In this document: one piece after another, positions 35,025 through 47,700 of the stretch
Layout of the letters: each line of letters starts with the position of its first letter
Numbering within the stretch: the first letter of the stretch is position 1
Origin: Hydractinia symbiolongicarpus
Lineage: Eukaryota; Cnidaria; Hydrozoa; Anthoathecata; Hydractiniidae
Assembly: GCF_029227915.1 (NCBI RefSeq)
Contig: NC_079879.1
Span: 24,382,501 to 24,446,500, forward strand
Reading direction: 5' to 3'
Length of the DNA stretch: 64,000 bases
Position numbers and translations under genes: made by a program
The notes under the pieces: model-generated
Databases searched by the model: none
The model's input: only the letters and a program-made list of their open reading frames with translations
Told to the model about the DNA's origin: nothing

Positions 35025-36081
35025 GATTTAATTTACTATTTGAAGGGGGATATTCTACAGTTTAGCCAGTGTGAGAATACAGAAGAGAACTATTTGAATC
35101 ACAAAAGAAAAGTGCTTATAAAATGGAAGAGTAGTGAGTCAAAGGGGCTCGTACACTACAGTTAGAACAAAAAAGACTGTACACTATCAATCAACCACTA
35201 GCCTGCCTTCTGATTTGTGTACAAAAAGTGCTGCCATTATGTATTCTTGTTTACCCAAATAATTTATTTAAAGTAGAATTTGCAATTAGATGATGAGCGA
35301 GACAAGAACATACGCCGGCGGTAAAAAATTAAATTTTTTTTTAAAAAAGAACCTGCCATGTGATGTGTAGAAAAGATACCTGACTCTCTTCCCTGTTTTT
35401 GCTTTTGCCAAGGGAACGAGTTTAGTTCGCTAGACTATGAGATGTGTAGCTCTTAATAGCTTCCACACCACTGCTGTTTAGCCCAAATGGGAATCAAATG
35501 TGTGACGTTTTTTGGACATATAGCTAGCTACTCTATTTTTGTGGTTCCTTGCCCCCTCGATCCTTAATGATCTAACCGCTGGATCCACTATGACAGAGCT
35601 AGCTAGCTTATTAATGTTAGAATTAATTTTTGTTATCACCCACAAGGTGGTACACACATAATTAGAATACCTCATCTAATTTGCTAGCTACACCACTTCC
35701 TTAGTTGGACAAGAACATGCTTTGACTAAAAGCTAGTCAAATAAACACTTGTACTTCACATGATGGATCAATGAATGTCTTCTTCATAATAATTGCCTGA
35801 CAAAATATTGTGGTATAAACTGCACACAACTTTATATATATTAGCTATAGCTATATGTTTGTGGGGAACTATTGTTTCCAGGGCAAGAAGATCCAACTAT
35901 GTTGGGTTTTTGTGCACATTGCATTCAGTTTCTAGAATTTTTGGTGCTACAGGAACAACTTCACAACTTGATTCAATTATACTTTACTGTGTATATATAT
36001 ATTTTAAATTTAGCTAACAACATTTCATATGATGTCAACTTGATGTTTGGTTAGTATTATACAATCTACAATATTTACATC
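35025..36081. other. Haspin 5' flank
   Basis: About 1 kb upstream of the haspin ATG. Contains GCTAGCTAGC words and a GGTTCCTTGCCCCCTCGATCC patch; no gene or clear promoter motif recognised. Confidence 0.45.
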
Positions 36082-39000
36082 ATGAAAAAGTTTAAAACTT
36101 ATGGCAAGGTTAAAGTCAAGCAAGACATGAAATCGGACGATTGGGACAAAATTAAAGAAGAAACATCATTAAAGGATAAAAATGTTTTGATACATAACTG
36201 GTGTGTGCATGCTTAATTCACATTTTTGTTTTTTTTTATTTCAAGTTGTAGTATAACTATCAAATAATGATTACTAACAGAACTTACCCTGTTAAGAAAC
36301 TCTAGACTTAAACTATAGAATTTAAGTTAGAAATTGGAGAAATTTCGAAATGCCTAGAATTTAAAATTTTCTAATTTAAATAAACATATATTAAATTGGG
36401 ATATAAAAGCAGAAATTTCAGTTTGACATTATACTTGAGTTGCTAGTAATTGTTGGCAGGTATTTGTAATTCATGGGGCTATTTATAAACATGTCCACAA
36501 CTATATTTTAAAATAAATTAAGGTCACATACAAGTTACCATGAGTTTTTGTTGCGAGTGTGAAAAATCTGTGATAGGTGTGGGATTTTTAATTTTTTTCT
36601 TTTCACTTTTCTTTGCTCTTTGTTAAATGTTTGTTGCTTGAACGTTAAATATTAATAAAAAAATTATTAACGATTTTTTTTGTCACACACACAAAATATA
36701 TTTAACAAGAATGGTTTTCTACGTAGTCAATATACTATTTTAATTATCACAACAGAGGAGGGTACTACGACAAGCATGAAGTCTGTCTAGGATTTGGTGG
36801 GGAACAGGGTAGTAGTATTGGAGAATATCAATGTGAGAATTGACTAGCTACCTCTTTATTGATAATAATTATAATTAATTTTTTTACAAAGAAACTATCA
36901 AGATGTTTTTTTGAACACAAATGTTTTTTTTAACAACAAATTCATGGCATGACTATAATTTATTGTGATTTTGGCAAAAAAAATTTATGTTAATCAATTT
37001 ACCTTTATAATATTTATGCATCGATAAAGTTTAAATTCACGTTTCTTAACAGGTCTAAAATTATTAATGTCCGAAAATGTCAAAATTTGCTTTTTACTTA
37101 AATGTATGACAACATAATTTATGCAGCATGATTGTCCAAATTCTTAAAGTGTGAATATCTTGAGGACAAAAAGAGCTTTTTTAAAAATTTACACAGACTT
37201 GTTAACCCATTTTTTAAGCTCTATAACATAAGTCCCACATCATTTTATACCTCGGGTTCCCTTTATAGGTTTAATAATTCAGTAATTGCAAGTATATTAG
37301 GTATTTACTGAAAATTTTAAACACCTGGTGGCTGGTATAATGATAATTATTAACATCTTTAGTTTGCACTTTTTTAAAAAAATGTGAAATTGCAAAAACT
37401 AAAAAATTGGTTTCATTTTGGACACAAAAGTGGAATTTGTTTTAACCATGAAACACGTGCTTTAAAAAAGACGTTTTTTTCAAAATAACTTTTCATTGAT
37501 TTTCAATGTCAATTCTCAATAAAGATAGTACAATTGAGACAGAAGCATCAGTTATATAAGTAAATATTTTTAAAATGTGAGTTAAAATTTTAGCTTTAGC
37601 AGACAAAGAAGTTAAGACTCTTGATCCTTATGTTAAGAGAGTTAATAAGTTTAAATGCCCCAACTTGTCTCCAACATGGGAAAATATATAGTCTTTCCAA
37701 ATAAGGCATAAATGATCATGTTTTCAAATTCATTATACTGATTTAGCACTACAGGCTTTGTACAAAACAAATTACACACAAATTATACTTAGTAAAAATT
37801 TTGTGGAGATTAGAAATTTGTTGTGATTTAATTATAGAATCATAAACCCAACACCTGCTTGTTTAAATGCTATTATGATTTGATTCAATCAAAAAATTAT
37901 TGGCGATTTTCATTTTTACTACCAACATTCTTCCTTAGAAACATTATTAAGACCAGGTTATAACCTACCTAAAAATTTATTATTAAACCTCAAACTAAAA
38001 AAAATGTACACTTTATGCAACAATTGGTTATTGTTGAAATAATTGTCAATTTCCCACTGTATGCATTTTTTGACAAGTGAAGGGGTATGCATGTTTTATT
38101 CCGACAGATCAAAGAGATTTTTTATCTACCGGGACATTCAAATTTAGTGAACATTTTATCGCAGTTGGTTAAAAGTTTGTAAGTGAAAAAACATTAAAAA
38201 ATTTATGTAACTTCCTCTGCCTTGTGTTGATTTTGCAAAAGTTATCCCAGTTTTGCATACTAAAAACAGCAGCCTGTAGATATTGTTGGTCAGTCCACTT
38301 TCCCCAAGAATGTCATCGACACTGCTGTTTATTAAGGTTTTTTAAATTGACAATAATAGTATGTCAGGTAAGTTTTAGAAAATATGATATAGATTTTTAC
38401 GATGTACATTCAAAATTAGTCTGAGCTTCTTTTGTTCCTATAGGGTATCCACTCCGAGAAGTTCTGTGTGTGATAAAAATACAACTCCTTCATCTACTGA
38501 TGATGTTGTGGAGATTATGGCGAAGTTAAAGATAACATCACATTCGACACCTCTTTTATCAACCCCATGTGATACAAGTTACAGTAAGTTTTATGCATTT
38601 TATGTAGTGGTTTTTAAAAAAGTTGAAATCAGATAAAAATGTCTATATTAGGCATTAAATTATATTCCTTGCATCTTAAAATTTTGGCAATTAAAAATCT
38701 TTACTGCAGTAATAATCACTAGCTGGCTTTTTTAGGAGAGGTGTTCAATAGCTGTCCAGTGCAGGAACTTTTACATGCAGTGTTTCCGCCATGAGCCATC
38801 CTTTTTACACATTCACCCCAGGGGAACCCCGGTGTTTAAGAAAGTATATTATGTATACTTTATGCATATGTTATATATATTATGTATATTATATCAACAT
38901 ATTATATCTGTTTAATAATAGCCGTATTTTGTGTGTTCAAAATGGTTGTGCGCAGCTTCATTCAGGTCTTCTGCAGAGTAGATGGTTTCCTGACAGGCAA

Positions 39001-42000
39001 ACTTGTGGATTTTTTCATAGATTAACAACTAGTTTTTAAATATTTTTGGTATATTTAGTTTTCCATCAATTTTTCAGCTCTGAAATGCCGTCGATCTTTT
39101 AATTTTTTCACCTCGAAAAATAACTCTTTCCGTAAAACAACTGTAAGTGCTCATTCAACTTTGGTTTTGGAATCAAGTTCAAGTTTTAATAACACATCAG
39201 CGCTCAGTACAAGCTTGTTGCTTAATAAGGTATGATTTGATAGGATTCTTTATAATAGATGTATATAGAGTATAACATTTCTTACTCAAATGCAAAATAA
39301 GGATTAATAATGCTTCGATTGATGAATGTTGAAAGTAATTAAAAGACATGGACAAAAACCATAAAAACTTAATTAAGCCCCCACCATTCATTAGAATCAT
39401 TGAAATTTAATTCAAATTTCTTTTGCATTTTGTATTCCTGAATAATCTTAGGTAAAATAGCTTTAACCCATAGTCAGATCTCTTTCTGGATCTCTGCACA
39501 TGTGTACAAAATTTTGTAAACATTTACATCTTATTTTATTTGATCAGTTCATTTACATTTACATATAGGACTTATCTTCACCAAAATCTCCTCGCAACAA
39601 ATTATTAGATCTTTGCAATCAAAAAACGATATCAGTTTTGAAAGATTATGCTGACAGGTTTGTGATATTGCGTACATGCGACATATTATTAATAGATGTA
39701 TTTCTAGTACTTATTCATATTTACACTGACTCATCTTCTCTTTGAATTACTATACCAGAACAAAACCCAAACACTTTCATATTTAAATTTTGCAGACAGT
39801 TACAAAGAAGATTAAACCTCTAATCTGAATAAGATTAAAATGTTAGAATATAAAAAAAACAGCTATATACCAAGAAACAATGGAACATGGTTGAAGAAAA
39901 ACTTTAACTGTAAACCCCACCGTTACATAAGTTGTTTTGGTAACCATATTTGGTAACCATATGTAAACCTATGAGAAAAAAAGATTTTATCAAAATACAA
40001 ATACACCTCACCTTTTTTGTTTGTGTTTTACTTGTAGATGCTCTTTTGCGAAGAAGGTTGGCGAAGGTTCCTATGGTGAAGTGTTTGAAAAAGTAATAGA
40101 GAATGGACAATCCGTAGCCGTAAAGGTTAACCATAGTTGCTTTTCTTTTTTTAATGGTGAAAAACAGACGCTGCGGGTAGCTATCTCATACAACTTCTGT
40201 TCAAATTATTTCGCCTTCACTAAAACTGCTGCATTTTATAAAGAATTTTATTTTGTTGCATTTGATGTGTAGATAGTACCTTTTGGCAGTGACACTTTAG
40301 TGAATGGATATCCTCAAATGAAAGAAGAAGAGATTGTTCCCGAAATGGTGATTTCAAAGTAAAATATTACTCCTGAATTTTTCAAAGCAGACATCTCATA
40401 ATGCATGTTGTGATTTTTTTCTTGTTTTTCTTTTTTGTTTCCTATCAGAAGGTTGTCGTGCACAAGTGGTCATGGAAATGTAAGTTAAATATCATGATTA
40501 TCTTCAGATCTGATTTTATATTTTAGATGATTGGAAATTTTAATCACCTATTCTCTCTCGTGCCTTATTTTATGATTTTTTTTATCAGGATGAAGAAAAC
40601 TTTGCAAATGGTTTCATTCAACTGCATAGGTATTAAAAAGTTAGCCCGATCTGTTTTTACTTTTAATCACGTGGATTTTGTCACAAGATCTTTTTAGAAC
40701 GCAACGATATGTGTGAAAACATGTAATTTTTTACATTAGAATTTAGATGCCTTGAATTAATTTATGCTATTGTTTTTTTCTATTTATACAAAAAGTTTGT
40801 CTGCCGAAACTTGAAATCACTTAAATCAGACTTCGGAAATCTTGGATGTCCGTCATTTTTATTAATCATTATTGGATATATAATTTTAATTGGATATAAA
40901 ACTTTTCAGTATATTCTCACAGCTTTTAACTACCCCCCCCCCCCCCCCCCCCCCATAATCTTTGGCCTTGACTTTTGACATCTGTTTATTAGGTTAACCA
41001 TATGCAAAGGGAAATATCCAGAAAAGTTGGTCAAAATATGGGAGGAATGGAACGAAGAAGTATATTCTGAAAACGATCATCCAGGTAATATTCCTATAAA
41101 TTATTCCTACTATTATACCTGTGGCGTTGTTTTGTTCTGATATTCGCTTTTCGTATCGAATGTGATTTGTTTACATTATGATGCTACTCAATATTTAGAG
41201 ATCTTCGACGAAGACCAACTTTATATTGTATTTGAATCAAACTTTGGTGGGGTTGATTTAGAAAAGCTTTCTTTAAAAACATATAAAGAAGCTTTTAGCA
41301 TAATAAACCAAGTAAGAATTTATGTGATTTTGTTATCCATTCTGACATTAGATGTACTACCCTGCTACTCTGAAAAAAGTCCAAGGGGAATTTATAAGAC
41401 TTTTGCTCAACTTAATGAAAATCAAGGGAATTTTAGTAGATGATAATATACCAGAGTTAGAGATAAAGAGCCAGTCCAACTGCTACGACTATTCCAAAGT
41501 TTACAGGAATACTGTTAGTGCTCCCGATTAACTTAATTGTAGTGCGATGTTCATGGCAGGGAAAATTGGTTTAACTTTTCAGGAGGAAGTCAAGAAATCT
41601 TGTTTTGAAAGTAGATAACTCGTTTTCGAGTTAAACTTCAGTGTTATATACATGCGTTTTGAAGGGATTACCTCTGTAAACCGCATTAAGAATAAATTCG
41701 AAAAGAATGTCATTTTTCTAAGTTAGGCATGATGTCGTTGCGTTACAGTTAGGCCACATTTAATACCTTTCCTTCGAGCTTAACTTTCTATTTCCTGACT
41801 TAGATTGTGGCAGCATTGGCTTCAGCAGAAAGTACATGTGAATTTGAACACAGAGACCTTCATTGGGGAAATATCCTAATACACAAGGGAAAACACGACA
41901 AAATAAATATGTTGGTGGATGAAATACCGTATACAATAAACTCGTGCGGTTTAAAAGTATCGATAATTGATTTCACCATGGCTCGTCTACTTGCAGGTAT

Positions 42001-42674
42001 GTGTTCACAACCAGCGTTAAAAATTTCATAACATTATATAGACTATATATAGATATAGAAAACACCAGAAATCATTTTCTTTTTTAGATGATTGTGTTGT
42101 GTTTACAGATTTGTCAGATGAAAAAGTGTTATTTGAAGGGAAAGGAGACATTCAATTTGATGTATATCGAAATATGAGAAAACGTAACAAGTACGGTGTC
42201 TGCCAAATTATATTTTTTGATTTTTTCCGAATAAAACTCAGGAAAATTTGTTTCCAACTGGGATTTTGCAGAGAGCTGCTAGAAAGGAACTAAATCGCTT
42301 TTTGGGTGTTCCTCTCGTTTAGGACAAGTGTAGCCAAATGACTACCATAGCCTTTGCAACCTTGCCTTTTGAAAGGTTAATAAATGATTGCAAAAGAAAA
42401 GCGATCGAGAGAGCAGTAAGGGTGATAAAAATATTGAACATATTACAAGAACTTGTCATATTTTTTATCTTTGCTTGTTTTTAGTAATGAATGGGAGAAG
42501 TTTTCACCCTACTCGAATGTCTTATGGATACGTTACGTCATAGAAAAGTTGATAAGTAAACTCAGCAGGTCAACTACGACTTTAAAGAAATTCTTAGCAC
42601 GTGTATTAGACTACGCTTCAGCAAGAGACATACTCTACAATGATGAATTGTTTAATTTTCCTGGAAAGGTTTAA
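36082..42674 (+). CDS. HASPIN: Haspin histone H3 Thr3 kinase
   Basis: Mitotic nuclear kinase that phosphorylates H3 Thr3 to recruit the chromosomal passenger complex. Coding exons: 36082-36200, 38444-38583, 39078-39229, 39569-39657, 40038-40125, 40273-40358, 40449-40479, 40589-40629, 40993-41084, 41199-41311, 41804-41996, 42088-42190, 42485-42674; phases match, 478 aa (human about 800). The N-terminus has FKTYGK, like the RTYG start of other haspins; residues 41-166 are Ser/Thr-rich with STP and SPKSP sites. Kinase: GEGSYGEV (175-182), Lys196 in AVK, the insert IVPFGSDTLVNGYP, EEIVPEMVISK, HRDLHWGN with catalytic Asp335, and IIDFT (373-375) where most kinases have DFG. Atypical haspin C-lobe: GDIQFDVYR, FSPYSNVLW. 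Linking exon 1 to exon 2 rests on phase (the junction makes Trp40) and motif; an extra exon in the 2.2-kb intron is possible. Confidence 0.94.
37022..37236 (+). repeat. Dispersed repeat, copy B
   Basis: Direct-orientation relative of 30129-30340, here inside haspin intron 1. See copy A for shared words. Confidence 0.75.
40933..40954. repeat. Poly-C run
   Basis: 22 consecutive C in a haspin intron; comparable homopolymers of C or G are at 7505 and 11818. Confidence 0.95.
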
Positions 42675-43882
42675 GGCCTTTTTTATAAAATAAATTTTGT
42701 ATATATGTAAATTACAGTATTTCTATTCGTGGGTGCCCATTTTGTGATTTTATACTGTTATTTGTTATATAAATGATGGGTAAAAATGCTATACGTAGAA
42801 CGTGTTGTAGCTACCAATTGCTGCAGCGGTAAAACCCACTTTTAAAGATCATTACACCGGATTGAATTTGTTCATCTATCGATCTTTCTTGATGTCCACT
42901 CACCGTTTCATTATGGCTCCTTTCTGTTATAAATTCCCAGGGTTTGGTTATGACAAGCTCTTCCGCACACTTCACTGTGATGATGCTTTCCCTATGCAAG
43001 TTTCATTGGATCATAATTCTTGAATTCACAGCATGAACGTGAGGGGCATTGCTACGAAGTATTGTGGTTATATTCTAGGTTTCAATTATTTATATTTTTT
43101 ATCAAATCAATATTTTGTAAATCTTTTAATGGTGTAAATTCAAAAACTTTTAATTTTCGTTGTCTTGTTTGCAAATTACTGGTAACGTTGATACAACTGC
43201 ACCTGCTGATTTAGACAACGTCAACAATGAACGTCAGTGCAAAGTTATTGTTCAAAAAGTGAAAAACTTAGCATATTCCCTTGAAATTATAATTTTCTCT
43301 TTAATGCTCGGCCTTCCACTATTAGAGTTCCGCTCAGTCACCTGTAGTCCCTACAGCGTTGGTAAAATACAGATGCTAAAATCTCCACAATAGTCATTTC
43401 GAGAAATCAGAAATTTAAACCAACATAATTAGTGCAAGCCTTAAAGGAATTAAAACTGTTCTTATTGAAACGCCGACGGGAAAGGTACCGAATAACAATG
43501 TTTGAAAAATCATGTAACATCTAGTACCAAATGTCAATCTGAAATAACACCCCAACCTCGTCCCCAGCTCTTGTTAAACTTTTTATATTTGGACGGTCTA
43601 AATATAAGAAGTCTAACAAATCCTGGGAACGAGCTTGATCACACCTGACATGGAAGAAAAAGAAAACTTCCTAGTGGTCCAGATAGAAAGATGACATAGT
43701 TCAGCTTACCAATACAATCAGTAAAATTATTCAATATGCTATACAAATACATCTGCAACATTTCTCATTGTATGCCTGGACTTCTGCAAACACAGCCTTG
43801 TTAAATATCTATTTCAGATACCACATGAACCGCTACAAATTCAACATTACATATGCACACTCTAGCTTAATTTAGACACTGA
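42675..43882. other. Haspin 3' flank
   Basis: Contains the haspin 3'UTR (AAAATAAATT shortly after the stop). A 77-codon frame at 43160-43393 shows no recognisable family. Short MITE-like ends near 43554 and 43637. Confidence 0.5.
43554..43637. mobile_element. Short inverted element, CTCGTCCCCAG ends
   Basis: Left ACCTCGTCCCCAG and right CTGGGAACGAGCT are inverted with one or two mismatches, bounding about 84 bp. Same end type as the element at 46407-46491. Confidence 0.6.
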
Positions 43883-43919
43883 TTCACAGCTCGTACGGAT
43901 ATACCGTACGAGCTGTGAA
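43883..43919. repeat. Perfect 16-bp-arm hairpin
   Basis: TTCACAGCTCGTACGG, five-base centre ATATA, then the exact complement. GC-rich for this region and strong. No terminator-like or tRNA context; unexplained. Confidence 0.85.
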
Positions 43920-44448
43920 AGGACAATCAGTCATTTACCAAGAGAGATTTCCCGCCCAACAAAATTCCTTATAGACAGAGGAGTAAAGGTAACGGCAAAA
44001 CTAACGAGTACTCATAACAAAACAATCACCGCTACTTCAAGGCGGTCTGACGATTGCGTGTATAGTGATGGTCACCATTTTAACTAGTATTAAAGGCCAT
44101 TTGCTGTTGCAACGCTATGAAGAAATAGTACAAGAACTCTATTGTGAAACGAAAGATGAAGTTATAATGGGTAGTTTTATTAAGAAGAATGGTAATGCCA
44201 ACGTTCAGTTTGATGTACAGTCGAAAGCAAAAAAGAAGACAGACCCTGTTCAAAACCCACGCAGAATGCAAAGACATACGATCTTTCTTTCAGAGACTGT
44301 AAATGTTGATTTATACTGCAAGCACGAGGCAAAAACAAAAAAGATCACAACTTCTACATGACTTTTCGACGTTGATTAGATGCCCTGTGCCCAAACAATT
44401 CTATAAAAAAAGAAGAAAAAAAAGATGAAGCAAAAAATGTTGTTCCCT

Positions 44449-44577
44449 AAATTTTCGCGAGGTTTTATTTTCGCGAATAAGCCCTTCTTAAAATTTTCAC
44501 GAGGAATTATTTCCGCGAATTACCCTTCTTCAAACATTTCGCGAGTAATTTTTTTCGCGAAATTCGCGAAAATTAAT
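44449..44577. repeat. 42-bp tandem repeat, three copies
   Basis: Units of AAATTTTCGCGAGGTTTTAT followed by TTTCGCGAATAAGCCCTTCTTA, decaying left to right. Similar TTCGCGAA words occur near 4690 and 27450-27680, so this is one instance of a dispersed family. It yields a spurious open frame (KFSRGFIFANK) on +. Confidence 0.8.
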
Positions 44578-44654
44578 CCACTTAAGGTAGCACCTTATTT
44601 TTGTTCCAAGGTTCAGTTGCCTATTTGTAATTAAGGCAAAATGTCTTGTGAACA

Positions 44655-45053
44655 AGGAGAAGAAGAAAGAAAATACCTTACACGCTAAAGCCCCCTACAA
44701 ATTACACGTCATTTAACAAATACGACATCAATGTCAACAAAGAAGATATTTCTAGAAAAGTAAAGCATGCATATGACATTTTGAATGATTCGTTTGGAAG
44801 TGTTGATTCTACACCCCCTGCGTTTTTTGACAGCTGTATTTTGGACGAGGCTATTCCTCTCTCAACATACTCCAGCCTGGATTCGTTGTTGTCATGTGGA
44901 GATTCCCATCACAATTCATGGGGATGTCGGGAATATGATGATATTTTCTCCAATTGCGATACGTTGACAATTGTAAGCAGTTTGTACGCAATTGACATTA
45001 ATCAGCAGCGCGTATTCAAGCATGGAAAGCTTGATTTCATTATCTCAGGATGA
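44655..45053 (+). other. Possible exon(s) of an unrecognised gene
   Basis: An open frame of about 130 codons with a basic start (RRRRKKIPYTLK) and non-repetitive, protein-like composition (NKYDINVNKEDISRKVKHAY; then an acidic Ser-rich part), with a GTAAGC donor-like site at about 44971. Acceptor-preceded open stretches follow at 45276-45381 (DLADIEDEVVESICTLFD) and 46021-46229 (basic, VKLDHCHLQDESKK). The phases do not join cleanly, so no gene model is claimed. Family unknown. Confidence 0.3.
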
Positions 45054-45609
45054 TGAATTAACTCGTGACATTTTACACGAAAACAGTAAAAAAACAAGGT
45101 GAAAAACACTTTATTAAACTGTATAATGTTAATTTAGTACACATACCTACATACAATGAAATAGGAAAAAAAAAACCCAGCTAAAGTTTAACAGAGGAAG
45201 CTGTGAATTAGATGTGCCTATATTTAAAACTACACTCTGATTTTATTTAAATCGAAATTCTTATTTCATTTCAGATTTGGCAGATATTGAAGATGAAGTT
45301 GTAGAAAGCATCTGTACATTATTTGACTCGCCATCAGCTACAACAAACAACATTCAGAGTGAATTCCAACCTTCACTTTAGCATTGGGATGCTACCAACA
45401 AACTGCCACGACAAAACTGCTTCAAAAATATCTTTCGAAGATTCTTTCGTTGGGGCCGAAATAAAATTCGAAAAAAATAAATACCTGTGTCACTTTGTTT
45501 CTCGCGATTATCATTTGTGTCAATTAAATCCCAGGAAGGGGTGAATAAAATCAAGCTTCGTTTTCATTGTGGAACTAAATTTCAAACCTTTGATCGATGG
45601 AAACAAAGA

Positions 45610-45740
45610 GATGTACATATTTTACATGGCTAGCCTCACAAAGATCGGGGGATACACCCTGTCTATTATTTCCAGGAGGGGCCATGGCTTTGACGGGGAG
45701 TCCTGGAGCATTTAATGCTCTCTTTGAGCTACGCAAACTC
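45610..45740 (-). mobile_element. SINE 3' fragment
   Basis: Reverse-orientation match to the 3' part of the SINE at 47014-47372 (GTACATATTTTACATGGCTA through GGAGTCCTGGAGCATTTAAT). The head is missing. Confidence 0.85.
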
Positions 45741-46406
45741 AAGTTTCTTAAGAATAAAACAAAGGAAATTGTTGCTTATGACATGTTTTAAGGCAATGTC
45801 ACATGTACGTAAGATTTTTACATAATGAAGAGAATGAATGATTGGTTTTGTATATGGCTTACAGGCTACACAATTAACATTATTAAGACAAACTAAGATG
45901 GCAGAAAAATGATGCAGTGGCAATTAACACTACATTTCCCACATTAAGGTAGTTTTTATTGAAGAGCATTTCACTTGATACGTCTAAATATAGAGTTTGA
46001 ATTTGCTTTCCTATCTTTAGAGCTAAATATTTTTTCGAGTGAGCGCGTCTTAGTCTCTGTGAAGTTGGATCACTGCCATTTGCAAGACGAAAGCAAGAAA
46101 TTACTTTCAATTTTTGTAGAATATATTAAGCACCAACGAAACAAAAGAATTGTTCGTAAGAGTGACTTCGCAAATAATAGATTATTCGCCAAAGCCACTA
46201 GCGCTTACTTGACGGCTAAATTCATTTAGTCTACCTCAGCTCCTACGATAAAAAATCAAAGACATGTTTTCCCTACCACCAATGACCTTCAATTTTCACC
46301 AGTTATAAAAAATAGTTTATCAATGTTATCAGACATTTTAGATTCTTGGGGAAGTTCTTTTCCTACTACTAAGGTAGTCAGTGCAAACGTTGAATTATAT
46401 AGATAC

Positions 46407-46491
46407 CAATCTCGTTCCCAGGGCTGATATGTATTTCGCGCCAGCACGCATATCAGAAAGGGAAAAAGAAGCCCTGGGGACGAGATTGATA
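46407..46491. mobile_element. Short foldback element, CTCGTYCCCAGGGC ends
   Basis: AATCTCGTTCCCAGGGCT at the left and AGCCCTGGGGACGAGATT at the right with one mismatch; the interior also partly pairs (GATATG.../CATATC). About 85 bp. A foldback MITE. Confidence 0.75.
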
Positions 46492-47013
46492 TAGATACAT
46501 AAAAAACCATAACAACAGCAATATTTCATCATATATTTTTATAATTTAGCGATTTACATATTACAACATATATTATCAAAAGTCTAGTAAAAAAAATTTA
46601 ATAAATCGTTCTTACATAAAACTATTTTTATCGTCAAAAAATATTTGTCCAATCTTTTTAGAAAAATAATTTAGATTTTGATAATTCACACGAAGGTGTG
46701 TCACAGAAAGTCACATAAACATCAGCTAGCGTGGGTCCTGTAAACTACAATTAAAAGTTCGTCTTAGAAACTCTGTGAGCGTCAAATCATTGCCTTCAAC
46801 CGTGCTTTAGCTTGGGACGTTATGTTAACTGGGCTATAGGTTTTTTGGTTCGCTTTTTTGAGGCCTTGTTTTCTAAGTTAGGCATATTATTTTGTCCAAT
46901 GTTGTATCTAGCTGTTTATTATTATAGTTGCTATATAGATCAAGAAATTCAGCCTCGATCCCTGGGCCTTCAGGCTTTTTTTAGTGATGGAAAAGCCCCG
47001 AGGTCTCTTGGAG

Positions 47014-47372
47014 TGTGGCACCGTAGTTTAGTGGTGTTATAACTCTCGCACTTTGTGCGAGAGACCAGGGCTTGATTCTCCTTAGCGGTGATTCAACATG
47101 GGGGCTATTGAATGTTAACATAGGCCCGGGTTAAGCCAAGCCATATGAGGGAAATTGGAGAGATGGCACATTGGTGGGCCGTTGGATGTTGCCGGCAGTT
47201 TTCTAGTGGAGCGCGGAGCCTAATTGGCTGCGTGTAGCTCAAAAATGAGCATTAAATATTCTAGGACTCCCCATCTAAGCCATGTCCCCTCTTGGAAATA
47301 ATAAACAGGGTATATACCTCGATACTTGTGAGGTTAGCCATGCAAAATATGCACATCTATATTATCTATCTG
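47014..47372 (+). mobile_element. tRNA-derived SINE, near full length
   Basis: Head carries pol III-type boxes: TAGTTTAGTGG (A box) and GGGCTTGATTCTCC (B box, close to GGTTCRANNCC) about 35 bp apart, framed by a stem CTCTCGCACTTTGTGCGAGAG. Body follows with GGGCCGTTGGATGTTGCC and the ending CATCTATATTATCTATCTGA, i.e. an (ATCT)n tail. At least four other copies occur in this window. Confidence 0.88.
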
Positions 47373-47700
47373 AGTTTAAGGTGTGTGGGCCGCTTGGATA
47401 GGGATAAGATTGCGCGACCCTCCGACTTTCAAAGGGAGAATTTCATGCGCATGCGCACGCTGTGTAATTCGAACGCTAAACATGGTGGACGCTAGAAGCG
47501 CGAATGCTCGTGGTTGACTAATTTAACTTTACTTTATTGTAATAGTTTTGAATATGAATAGTTAGCTAAAACTAGCCATAGTCACTAATTCTCCTCGTTT
47601 TCCAATGAATTTTGTGTACAGAAAATTGTTAACATCCAAAACACAAAGTGCACTCGTAATAACTAAAACAGGTAGCTAACCTCAGTCTCCACCAACCACA

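Noticed and set aside
35400-35700. Another SINE
   Set aside because: A GATTCCCATTTGGG patch resembles a B box, but no matching A box at the right distance and no similarity to the other SINE bodies.
36757-36842. Haspin-intron open stretch GGYYDKHEVCLGFGG
   Set aside because: Every available junction with the first exon gives an immediate stop or the wrong frame.
37605-37690. Extra haspin exon reading DKEVKTLDPYVKRVNKF
   Set aside because: Open and preceded by AG, but it ends in a stop without a good donor, and inclusion breaks the phase that joins exon 36082-36200 to exon 38444-38583.
38224-38424. 66-codon frame ending near a perfect AG|GTAAGT donor
   Set aside because: Phase is incompatible with the next haspin exon and the Cys/His-rich translation shows no family; the donor is probably fortuitous or cryptic.
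45323-45544. 73-aa frame after the 45276 acceptor
   Set aside because: It is a different frame from the acidic DLADIEDE stretch and has no acceptor of its own.
47014-47095. Functional tRNA gene
   Set aside because: A and B boxes are present, but no acceptor stem closes and the sequence continues into a repeated SINE body.
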